Shown in pieces: positions 1 to 4,990 of a stretch of 6,731 nt of DNA. Position numbers and translations under genes: made by a program. The DNA comes from an uncultured Ruminococcus sp. (lineage in GTDB: Bacteria > Bacillota > Clostridia > Oscillospirales > Ruminococcaceae). The stretch spans positions 1-6,731 of the forward strand of contig CAMJES010000124.1 in NCBI GenBank assembly GCA_946404705.1, given 5' to 3'. The notes below the pieces were generated by a model. It was given only the letters and a program-made list of their open reading frames with translations, was not told the DNA's origin and ran no database searches. Every line of letters starts with the position of its first letter. Within the stretch, counting starts at the first letter, position 1.

Positions 1-78
1 TTTCGTCCGCTTCGCGGTTTTAACAACAAATGTTAGCGTTACAATAATTCCGAATTCCGCATTCCGAATTCCGAATTA
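1..78 (-). repeat. Gene-terminal modular repeat, copy 1 (3' of purB), cut by window edge
   Basis: Read in the purB direction, heptamers begin at the purB stop: AATTCGG, AATTCGG, AATGCGG, AATTCGG, then AATTATTG. An AT-rich stretch follows, then the small hairpin CCGCGAAGCGG (plus-strand positions 7-17). The same order of modules occurs at 2497-2599 and 6631-6731. The large hairpin that ends the other two copies would lie outside the window, so this copy is probably incomplete here. The match to copy 3 is closest and includes AAAACCGCGAAGCGGAC. The family is not one I can name. Confidence 0.8.
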
Positions 79-1509
79 AACTGTGAGTTCCGCCTTTTCT
101 CCGATAATATCCTTATTCGCTTCAAGAATAGGCTTGATAAGTCCGTTTACGAATTCTTCGGTCTGCTGTGCGCTTCTGCCGGTGAAGTTTTCCGGCTGGA
201 GAATTGCGTCGATCTCTTCTCTCGTTATCTGGAAGTCGGGGTCGGCAAGAATTCTTTCGATAAGGTCGTTTTCAAGTCCGAATTCCTTGACCTGTTTGCC
301 TGCTTCCATTGCGTAGGTGCGTATCTTTTCGTGGAGAGCCTGTCTGTCGCCGCCCTTCTTTACTGCGTCCATCATAATGTTTTCCGAAGCCATAAACGGC
401 AGTTCCTTCATAATTCTTGAACGGATGACCTTCGGGTATACAACGATTCCCGAGGTTACGTTGATAAGAATGTTGAGGATAGCGTCGATAGCAAGGAAGC
501 CTTCCGCAACGGAAATTCTCTTGTTTGCGGAGTCGTCGAGCGTTCTCTCAAACCATTGCGTACCCGAAGTAAATGCAGGATTGAGCGAATCTATCATAAC
601 ATAACGTGCAAGTGCGGTTATTCTCTCGCAGCGCATAGGATTTCTCTTGTAAGGCATTGCGGACGAACCGATCTGATTTTTCTCGAACGGTTCTTCCATC
701 TCCTTGAAATTCTGGAGGATACGCATATCGTTTGCAAATTTCATTGCCGACTGCGCAATTCCGCTGAGCGTTGCGACTATCTGCGAATCTATCTTTCGTG
801 AATAGGTCTGTCCCGAAACGGGAACTACCTTGTCAAAGCCCATTTCCTCCGCGATAAGCTCTTCAAGCTTCTTTACCTTCTCGGTATCGCCCTCAAAAAG
901 CTCCATAAACGAAGCCTGCGTACCTGTCGTACCCTTTGAGCCGAGCAGAGCAAGATTGTCTATTCTATATTCGATCTCGTTAAGATCCATAAGCAGCTCG
1001 TTCATCCAGAGCGTTGCGCGCTTGCCCACGGTCGTAAGCTGTGCAGGCTGAAGATGTGTGTATGCAAGTGCAGGCATATCCTTGTATTCCATAGCGAAAT
1101 CGGAAAGCTGGCTGAGAACGTTGATAAGCTTTCTCTTTACAACTTTCAGAGCGTCACGCATGATGATGATATCGGTATTGTCGCCTACATAGCAGGATGT
1201 CGCGCCGAGGTGGATGATACCCTTAGCCTTCGGGCAGGCAAGTCCGTATGTGTAAACGTGAGCCATAACATCGTGGCGTACAAGCTTTTCTCTCTCTGCG
1301 GCAGTTTCATAATCAATATTGTTAACATTAGCTTCAAGCTCGTCGACCTGTTCCTGCGTTATGGGCAGACCAAGCTTCATCTCAGCCCTTGCAAGAGCGA
1401 CCCAAAGCCTTCTCCAAGTGGTGAATTTCTTGTCTGCGGAAAAGATATACTGCATCTCCTTACTTGCATATCGGGTGCAGAATGGTGATTCGTAGCTATC
1501 AAAAGACAT
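76..1509 (-). CDS. purB: Adenylosuccinate lyase
   Basis: This enzyme of the fumarase/aspartase superfamily acts twice in cytosolic purine synthesis: it converts SAICAR to AICAR and adenylosuccinate to AMP, releasing fumarate each time. Starting at the ATG at 1509 the protein has 477 residues. The superfamily signature SSAMPYKRNP lies at residues 282-291 and holds the catalytic serine of the mobile loop. H79 (RHDVMAH), H100 (HLGATS) and H152 (THLQPAQ) have the same mutual spacing as H68, H89 and H141 of Bacillus subtilis PurB. The length is nearer to the roughly 480-residue form than to the 431-residue Bacillus form. An upstream in-frame TTG at 1518 directly touches the AGGAG at 1519-1523, whereas the ATG at 1509 is 9 bases away, so I chose the ATG. 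The gene appears to be a single-gene unit, separate from a pur operon, and its stop codon lies in the flanking repeat. Confidence 0.97.
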   Translation of the reverse strand: MSFDSYESPFCTRYASKEMQYIFSADKKFTTWRRLWVALARAEMKLGLPITQEQVDELEANVNNIDYETAAEREKLVRHDVMAHVYTYGLACPKAKGIIHLGATSCYVGDNTDIIIMRDALKVVKRKLINVLSQLSDFAMEYKDMPALAYTHLQPAQLTTVGKRATLWMNELLMDLNEIEYRIDNLALLGSKGTTGTQASFMELFEGDTEKVKKLEELIAEEMGFDKVVPVSGQTYSRKIDSQIVATLSGIAQSAMKFANDMRILQNFKEMEEPFEKNQIGSSAMPYKRNPMRCERITALARYVMIDSLNPAFTSGTQWFERTLDDSANKRISVAEGFLAIDAILNILINVTSGIVVYPKVIRSRIMKELPFMASENIMMDAVKKGGDRQALHEKIRTYAMEAGKQVKEFGLENDLIERILADPDFQITREEIDAILQPENFTGRSAQQTEEFVNGLIKPILEANKDIIGEKAELTV

Positions 1510-1556
1510 CAAAAACAACTCCTATATTCATTTTTGTATCAAAAAACACTATTTTT

Positions 1557-1585
1557 ATTATACCATATATAAGCCGATTTGGCAA
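1557..1585 (-). promoter_or_regulatory. purB promoter
   Basis: On the minus strand TTGCCA (1580-1585) is followed after exactly 17 bases by TATAAT (1557-1562), preceded by TGG as an extended -10. This is a near-consensus sigma-A promoter and would give a leader of about 40 bases before the purB ATG. I see no purine riboswitch in that short leader. Confidence 0.8.
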
Positions 1586-1663
1586 GACATTTGAAACGAT
1601 TTTGCAAATTATCAATATTTGCGGCGGAAATTTTGGAAAACGGTGGTAAAATCTGTCCTGATA

Positions 1664-1672
1664 TGTTATAAT
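1664..1672 (+). promoter_or_regulatory. Extended -10 promoter of the TfoX/GNAT gene
   Basis: TGT-TATAAT is a perfect -10 hexamer (1667-1672) with the TGn extension. The hexamer 17 bases upstream, TGGTAA, is a poor -35 match. The leader would be short, about 15 bases, running into GGGGG at 1683-1687. The purB promoter is divergent, roughly 80 bases away. Confidence 0.65.
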
Positions 1673-1694
1673 CAAGAACAAAGGGGGAATGTCT

Positions 1695-2447
1695 ATGTCA
1701 ACAAGCAGGGAATATCTCGATTATATACTTGAACAGCTTTCGGAGCTTGAAAGCATAACGTATAAGCAGATGATGGGGGAGTACATCATCTATTATAAAG
1801 GCAGGATAGCAGCGTATATCTGTGACGACCGCTTGCTGATAAAGCCCGTACCGAGCGCATTGAAGCTTATGCCTAACGCACCGCTCGAACCGCCGTATGA
1901 GGGCGCAAAGGATATGCTCCTCTGCGAAAATACCGAAGAAAAGGACTTTCTGACAAAGCTTTTTGAAACGATTTATCCCGAACTGCCCGAACCGAAGAAA
2001 AAAGACCCACTCAAAATAAAAAAGCTTGCGAAAAAGGATATCCCGAATGCGTTAAAGCTTGCGCTTGACGTTTTTATGCAGTTTGAAGCACCCGAGTATT
2101 CCGACGAGGGCATTGCTGAATTCGAAAACTCTCTTGCGGATGAGAGCTTTGTCGCAAAGCTCAAATTTTACGGTGCATATATGGATGACGAGCTTGCAGG
2201 AATAATTGCATACCGTGATCCGCAGCATCTCAGCCTTTTCTTCGTCCGCCCCGAGTATCAAGGCAAGGGCATCGGCAGAAAGCTTTTCGAGCGGCTCAAA
2301 AAGGAGTTTGAAAAAAAGACCTTTACCGTCAATTCTTCGCCTTACGCCGTGAAAATATACGAAAAACTCGGTTTTACGGCAACCGATACCGAGCAGACCA
2401 CGAACGGAATAAGATACACACCCATGGTATTTATTGAGAAAAAATGA
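1695..2447 (+). CDS. TfoX N-terminal domain / GNAT acetyltransferase fusion protein
   Basis: The 250-residue protein has two parts. Residues 5-100 resemble the TfoX N-terminal domain (Tyr-rich MMGEYIIYYKGR, then LLIKPVPSA), a fold found alone in many small Firmicutes proteins of unknown role. Residues 107-248 are a GNAT N-acetyltransferase: the acetyl-CoA pyrophosphate loop is VRPEYQGKGIG (184-194), and SPYAVKIYEKLGF (215-227) is the usual final helix. A lysine-rich linker, PEPKKKDP, joins them at about 98-105. The acyl acceptor cannot be read from sequence. The ATG at 1695 is preferred over the in-frame ATG at 1689 because GGGGG at 1683-1687 lies 7 bases from the former but only 1 from the latter. 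It is transcribed from its own promoter, and its stop overlaps (ATGA) the start of a truncated downstream frame. Confidence 0.85.
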   Translation: MSTSREYLDYILEQLSELESITYKQMMGEYIIYYKGRIAAYICDDRLLIKPVPSALKLMPNAPLEPPYEGAKDMLLCENTEEKDFLTKLFETIYPELPEPKKKDPLKIKKLAKKDIPNALKLALDVFMQFEAPEYSDEGIAEFENSLADESFVAKLKFYGAYMDDELAGIIAYRDPQHLSLFFVRPEYQGKGIGRKLFERLKKEFEKKTFTVNSSPYAVKIYEKLGFTATDTEQTTNGIRYTPMVFIEKK

Positions 2448-2554
2448 GCGCAATAGAAATAATCAACCAAAGACGCAGCTACCGAGGAAAAAAATTAGGT
2501 CAAGCCTTTTTAAGACTTGACCTGAACTTTTACGATTTTTACTGCAAATTTTAG
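2444..2554 (+). pseudogene. Possible nitroreductase-family gene remnant, interrupted by repeat
   Basis: An open frame starts in an ATGA overlap with the TfoX/GNAT stop, typical of translational coupling, and encodes 36 residues. Its first residues, MSAIEIINQRRSYRG, resemble the start of nitroreductase-family flavoproteins, which often begin with a short helix followed by RRSxR. At 2497, about 18 codons in, the sequence becomes the repeat element, and the remaining residues are encoded by the repeat's hairpin and AT-rich part. The likeliest reading is a second operon gene lost or displaced when the repeat arrived. The match is very short, so the family assignment is tentative, and chance cannot be excluded. 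Confidence 0.45.
2488..2523 (-). terminator. Intrinsic terminator of the zinc-ribbon gene, inside repeat copy 2
   Basis: The arms AGGTCAAG (2497-2504) and CTTGACCT (2516-2523) are perfectly complementary, with a small CTT/AAG stem inside the loop. On the minus strand the stem is followed by AA and seven T residues (2494-2488). In the plus direction the T tract is broken, so termination of the TfoX/GNAT transcript would be weaker. Confidence 0.75.
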
Positions 2555-2599
2555 TGCTAAAATAATTCCGAATTCAGCATTCCGAATTCCGAATTAAAC
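2497..2599 (-). repeat. Gene-terminal modular repeat, copy 2 (3' of zinc-ribbon gene)
   Basis: Read in the zinc-ribbon gene direction, the heptamers AATTCGG, AATTCGG, AATGCTG, AATTCGG and AATTATT start three bases after the stop codon. They are followed by an AT-rich segment alignable with copies 1 and 3 and by the large hairpin at 2497-2523. The GC-rich module CCGCGAAGCGG present in copies 1 and 3 is missing here. The hairpin end coincides with the point where the putative nitroreductase frame breaks off. Confidence 0.85.
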
Positions 2600-2878
2600 T
2601 TAGCCCTCTTCCTTCATCTTTGCGAAGCATTCGCTGCAGTAAACGGGACGATCCTCTCTGGGCTTGAAAGGAACCTTAGCTACGCCGCCGCAGGAAGCGC
2701 AGGTTGCTTCGAACATTTCTCTCTCTGTTTTTGTGCTGTTCTTTCTCGCATCACGGCAAGCCTTGCATCTCTGAGGCTCGTTTACAAAGCCTTTTTCAGC
2801 ATAGAATTCCTGTTCGCCGGCTGTGAATACAAACTCATTTCCACATTCCTTGCACACTAATGTCTTGTCTTCGTACAT
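2600..2878 (-). CDS. Small zinc-ribbon protein with CxxC-x17-CxxC domain
   Basis: This 92-residue soluble protein has eight cysteines in four CxxC pairs: C9/C12, C38/C41, C60/C63 and C81/C84. The first two pairs fit the probable zinc-ribbon domain found in many Firmicutes (zf_Tbcl type). The last two are separated by exactly 17 residues, the CxxC-x17-CxxC arrangement. Two zinc sites are expected. The specific partner or target is unknown; nucleic-acid or protein binding is only a guess. The ATG at 2878 has GAGGG 8 bases upstream (2887-2891). It lies downstream of the sigma-factor gene on the same strand, with a 132-base gap that holds a tRNA-like sequence and no clear promoter, so read-through from the sigma gene is possible. 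Repeat copy 2 provides its terminator. Confidence 0.88.
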   Translation of the reverse strand: MYEDKTLVCKECGNEFVFTAGEQEFYAEKGFVNEPQRCKACRDARKNSTKTEREMFEATCASCGGVAKVPFKPREDRPVYCSECFAKMKEEG

Positions 2879-2913
2879 TTTGATTTCCCTCGCTTAAAAA
2901 AATAATAGTTTTA

Positions 2914-2990
2914 GACCTGAGGACGGACTTGCACCGACACCTTTGCCTTTTGTGGAAAGAACAACGCTCTGAACTTTAAGCTACTTGGCC
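2914..2990 (-). tRNA. Degenerate tRNA-like sequence (tRNA pseudogene or divergent tRNA)
   Basis: The 77-base minus-strand sequence aligns with a tRNA. GGCCAAG forms the acceptor 5' side, TA stands at 8-9, and the D arm GCTT-AAAGTTCA-GAGC has four pairs. A T arm, GTCGG-TGCAAGT-CCGTC, has four of five pairs and G in place of the invariant T55. The acceptor 3' side, CTCAGGTC, pairs with the 5' side only if one base bulges and one pair mismatches. The anticodon arm is the weakest part: either TTGTT-CTTTCCA-CAAAA with two mismatches (anticodon TTC, Glu) or GTTGT-TCTTTCC-ACAAA with C at position 33. No CCA is encoded. Seven T residues follow 11 bases after the 3' end. A decayed tRNA or an unrelated structured RNA are both possible. 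Confidence 0.4.
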
Positions 2991-3010
2991 ATATATATGA
3001 AAGCTCACGG

Positions 3011-3601
3011 CTATTTTCCGCCGAGAAGCATTTTCAGCTTTTTTCTTATTCTGAAAACGGCATTGTCAACCGATTTTTCGGAGATACCGAGGATATCCGC
3101 TATCTCGCGGTAGCTTCTCCCGTCAAAGTAAAGCTCAAACACCTTTACTTCCATCGGAGCAAGCACCGATTCCACCTTTCTTCGGATACTGCTGTCGTTT
3201 TCTTTTTCAAGGCAGATATTCTCGGGTGAGGAATCTGCGTCTGCGATATCGTTTTCGTCCGCAATAACGGAAATATCGTTTTCCTTGTGCTTTGCGATTG
3301 CCGCGGCAGCCGTCCTGATGCGGTTGGTCACGCAGGTATCCGCAAAGGAAGAAAACTTTGCGCCGTTTTCGCAGCTGAAGCTTTCAATCGCGTTGCAGAG
3401 CGCCAGCAAACCCTCTTGGGTGAGATCCTCAAGGTCGGAGCAGTTGTCCGAATAGGCATGCGCCCTTTTAAGCACAAGCTTCATATAGCGTGAAATAATA
3501 ATGGAAACAGCGTCCTTGCTGTCCTTGCCCTGCCGTCCGCTGTCACGGCGTATAGCTTCAATAAGCTCATTATCGGAAAGGCTGCTTGGTTTAACGATCA
3601 A
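3011..3601 (-). CDS. Sigma-70 family RNA polymerase sigma factor, SigH-like
   Basis: The 196-residue protein has a sigma region 2 at about residues 32-105 (DLTQEGLLAL at 59-68 for core binding; SFADTCVTNRIRTA at 85-98 for -10 recognition) and a region 4 helix-turn-helix at about 145-192. DGRSYREIADIL followed by SEKSVDNAVFRIRKKL closely resembles the SigH (sigma-30) C-terminus of Bacillus and Clostridium, which directs early sporulation and competence genes. It is about 20 residues shorter than B. subtilis SigH. The start codon is TTG at 3601: a strong GGAGGT (3611-3616) lies 9 bases upstream, no ATG or GTG is nearby in frame, and an in-frame TGA closes the frame above. Its promoter is at 3681-3709. 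The usual sigH neighbours (rpmG, secE, nusG) are absent, so it may be a SigH paralogue. Confidence 0.88.
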   Translation of the reverse strand: MIVKPSSLSDNELIEAIRRDSGRQGKDSKDAVSIIISRYMKLVLKRAHAYSDNCSDLEDLTQEGLLALCNAIESFSCENGAKFSSFADTCVTNRIRTAAAAIAKHKENDISVIADENDIADADSSPENICLEKENDSSIRRKVESVLAPMEVKVFELYFDGRSYREIADILGISEKSVDNAVFRIRKKLKMLLGGK

Positions 3602-3680
3602 TTTAATTCAACCTCCGAAAAAAGCCTGCTTGTGGATAGCCGGAAAATAAATTTCAAAAATATTTCACCTAACTATCATA

Positions 3681-3709
3681 ATTCTAAACATTTTATTTCG
3701 CTTTGTCAA
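3681..3709 (-). promoter_or_regulatory. Promoter of the SigH-like gene
   Basis: On the minus strand a perfect TTGACA (3704-3709) is followed after 17 bases by TAGAAT (3681-3686). It should be read by the housekeeping sigma factor and gives a leader of about 70 bases. Confidence 0.8.
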
Positions 3710-3849
3710 GTAAAATTCCGCTTTTTATACCTTTAGCCGATTTTTTTGGTAAAGTTGGCTTAATCGTTTAAGACTTTTTAGCTATTTTTACCCTCTTTTT
3801 CGATATTGTGTGACAAAATGAACAAATGCCGGCTTTTTTGCATACATAA

Positions 3850-3885
3850 TATACTATATTAATAGTATACCGATGATACCGGTAT
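3850..3885. promoter_or_regulatory. Paired palindromes upstream of the yajC promoter, possible operator
   Basis: TATACTAT-ATTA-ATAGTATA (3850-3869) is a perfect 8-base inverted repeat. ATACCGGTAT (3876-3885) is a perfect 10-base palindrome, and ATACCG is repeated directly at 3867 and 3876, nine bases apart. They end 24 bases before the yajC -35. A dimeric regulator site is inference; AT-rich palindromes also arise by chance. Confidence 0.35.
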
Positions 3886-3909
3886 TTATATTAAATTTAT
3901 GTGAAATGC

Positions 3910-3938
3910 TTGCAATCGGCTTAAAATAATGATATAAT
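3910..3938 (+). promoter_or_regulatory. yajC promoter
   Basis: TTGCAA (3910-3915), a 17-base spacer, and TGA-TATAAT with the hexamer at 3933-3938 form a strong sigma-A promoter with an extended -10. The transcript would begin near 3945, about 75 bases before yajC. Confidence 0.82.
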
Positions 3939-3954
3939 GGTAAATATTATAAAT

Positions 3955-3994
3955 GCGGCACAAAGCTGTATTGATATGGGCGTAACTGCCGCCC
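3955..3994 (+). promoter_or_regulatory. yajC leader with two mutually exclusive hairpins
   Basis: GCGGCA (3955-3960) can pair with TGCCGC (3987-3992). GGGCG (3978-3982) can pair with CGCCC (3990-3994). The two 3' arms overlap, so only one stem can form at a time. The yajC RBS GGAGG (4006-4010) lies 12 bases further on, outside both stems. No known riboswitch class is recognised. Confidence 0.35.
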
Positions 3995-4020
3995 TTTGAT
4001 TAACTGGAGGTTTAAAATCT

Positions 4021-4449
4021 ATGCTTACAAATGCAATCATTTCTTTTGCTGAGGCAGCACAGCCGCAGCAGATGGACACTACAGCCGGCACGATCTCAAT
4101 GCTGTTTTCGTTCGGTCTTCTCATTGTTGTTTTCTATTTCTTCCTTTTCAGACCGCAGAAGAAAAAGGAAAAGGAAGCAAAAGAACTTCGCGAAAATCTT
4201 CAGATCGGTGACGAAGTAACGACTATCGGCGGTATTGTCGGCATCATCGTCCGCAAGAACGAGGATACCTGCGTTATCGAAACAGGCGGCGACCGCAGCA
4301 AGATCCGTGTAAAGCTCTGGGCGATCTCCGAGAACAACACAGTTCACGACGCCGCAGAGGAAGCTGCAAAGGAATCCTTTAAGCCTAAGAAGGAGAAAAA
4401 GCAAAAAGAAGCTGACAAGACTAAGGATAAAGAAAAAACCGAAGAATAA
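4021..4449 (+). CDS. yajC: Preprotein translocase accessory subunit YajC
   Basis: YajC is a small single-pass inner-membrane protein that associates with SecDF and the SecYEG translocon and assists protein export. This 142-residue copy has one transmembrane segment at about 24-43, ending in the family hallmark YFFLFRPQKKKEKE (RPQ at 44-46). The conserved soluble domain follows, with LQIGDEVTTIGGIVGII at 60-76 and the beta-rich stretch up to about residue 101. Residues 102-142 form a long, highly charged Lys/Glu tail, probably disordered, longer than in short YajC proteins. The ATG has GGAGG 10 bases upstream. The common partners tgt and secDF are not next to it; instead it is followed by a TIGR04086-like membrane protein and the SCIFF genes, a context I associate with Clostridia. 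Confidence 0.95.
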   Translation: MLTNAIISFAEAAQPQQMDTTAGTISMLFSFGLLIVVFYFFLFRPQKKKEKEAKELRENLQIGDEVTTIGGIVGIIVRKNEDTCVIETGGDRSKIRVKLWAISENNTVHDAAEEAAKESFKPKKEKKQKEADKTKDKEKTEE

Positions 4450-4469
4450 CCTTATCTTCACACATAATC

Positions 4470-4518
4470 CCTCCGTTGTTCGCATAAAATTTACAAATGC
4501 GTCAGCGGAGGTTTTTTT
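4470..4518 (+). terminator. Terminator-like hairpin containing the next gene's RBS
   Basis: CCTCCG (4470-4475) pairs with CGGAGG (4506-4511). The stem continues through TTG/CAG and CGCAT/ATGCG around a small internal loop, and is followed by seven T residues (4512-4518). The GGAGG of the 3' arm is also the ribosome binding site of the gene at 4519, and the T tract is exactly its 7-base spacer. The stem can therefore end yajC transcripts and also hide the RBS in those that read through. Confidence 0.7.
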
Positions 4519-4920
4519 ATGCGGAAGAATGCAGAACAGAAACATAAAAGCGAGGTAATAAGAACAGTCGTAACGGCTGTGCTTGCCGGAATAGGAGCGC
4601 TGTCGGTGTGCCTTTTTGTTTTTGGTGAAATTGCAGTAAAGATCGACCTTCCGGACGGGATAATGTCGGTAATGGCGCAGATATCGCTTGCCGCAGGCTG
4701 TTTTGCGGCGGCATATACCGTTTCAAAGCAGCGCAGAAGAAACGGTCTGCTGTCGGGACTTTGCTGCGGCGCAGTTGTGTTCGCAGTCATATTTTTGCTT
4801 GGAATCATCTTTGCGGGAAGCTTTTCGCTCGGCGGTTTTATATCAAAAATCCTTGCAGTTTTGTCCTGCTCCGCTCTCGGAGGTATCATCGGAGTTAACT
4901 CAAAGAAAAGATTTCGTTAA
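4519..4920 (+). CDS. Four-TM membrane protein, TIGR04086-like
   Basis: This 133-residue hydrophobic protein has four predicted membrane segments at about 14-38, 48-67, 76-99 and 104-126. It has a charged N-terminus (MRKNAEQKHK), a basic cytoplasmic loop QRRRN (71-75) and a basic tail KKRFR. Size, topology and the closing GGIIGVN resemble the TIGR04086 family of small Firmicutes membrane proteins, which I recall near yajC and SCIFF genes. No catalytic residues or transport signature are visible, and the function is unknown. The ATG has GGAGG at 7 bases, sequestered in the preceding hairpin. I see no separate promoter, so expression depends on read-through from yajC. Its position between a Sec accessory protein and a modified-peptide gene makes a role in peptide handling or export conceivable but unproven. 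Confidence 0.8.
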   Translation: MRKNAEQKHKSEVIRTVVTAVLAGIGALSVCLFVFGEIAVKIDLPDGIMSVMAQISLAAGCFAAAYTVSKQRRRNGLLSGLCCGAVVFAVIFLLGIIFAGSFSLGGFISKILAVLSCSALGGIIGVNSKKRFR

Positions 4921-4928
4921 ATTGCCTA

Positions 4929-4957
4929 TTGAAATTTGAAAAGATATGTGATATAAT
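4929..4957 (+). promoter_or_regulatory. scfA promoter
   Basis: TTGAAA (4929-4934), a 17-base spacer, and TGA-TATAAT with the hexamer at 4952-4957 form a near-consensus promoter with extended -10. Transcription would start near 4963-4965. The strong match agrees with abundant production of the small peptide. Confidence 0.87.
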
Positions 4958-4961
4958 GTAG

Positions 4962-4975
4962 TAAATAATTATTTA
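4962..4975. promoter_or_regulatory. Perfect 14-base palindrome at the scfA start site
   Basis: TAAATAATTATTTA reads the same on both strands and begins five bases after the scfA -10, covering the expected transcription start and ending just before the GGAGG (4978-4982). It could be an operator for a dimeric regulator or merely an AT-rich initial transcribed sequence. Confidence 0.4.
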
Positions 4976-4990
4976 GTGGAGGTTTTTGTT

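Larger units (their letters stand above)
3602..4020. other. 419-base AT-rich divergent intergenic region
   Basis: No gene is supported here. It contains the sigma-factor promoter and leader on the minus side and the yajC promoter and leader on the plus side. Between them, about 3720-3905, are only AT-rich sequence, T runs and palindromes, including GCCGGC followed by six T (3828-3839) and CTTAA-TCGT-TTAAG near 3760-3775. The inverted motifs at 3850-3885 are listed separately. Confidence 0.7.

Noticed and set aside
83..1488. Several plus-strand frames across purB
   Set aside because: They are antisense to purB, of low complexity, overlap each other, and have no RBS.
1510..1550. Purine riboswitch in the purB leader
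   Set aside because: The leader is only about 40 bases and contains no recognisable aptamer core.
1499..1681. Short minus-strand frame in the purB/TfoX-GNAT intergenic region
   Set aside because: It overlaps the purB promoter and start, is AT-rich and lacks an RBS; promoter sequence explains the region better.
2052..2453. 133-codon minus-strand frame opposite the TfoX/GNAT gene
   Set aside because: It is antisense to a gene with clear GNAT motifs and has no recognisable domain.
2905..2990. Cobalamin-type riboswitch suggested by GGTGCAAGTCC
   Set aside because: The B12 box and surrounding conserved helices are absent, the available region is only about 130 bases, and the downstream gene has no link to cobalamin; a tRNA-like fold fits better.
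3828..3839. GCCGGC followed by six T as an intrinsic terminator
   Set aside because: The palindrome has no loop and no upstream gene reads into it; the wider ATGC/GCAT pairing is too weak.
4096..4889. Minus-strand frames of 149 and 132 codons opposite yajC and the membrane gene
   Set aside because: They mirror the Lys-rich and hydrophobic codons of the sense genes; no RBS or family match is seen.
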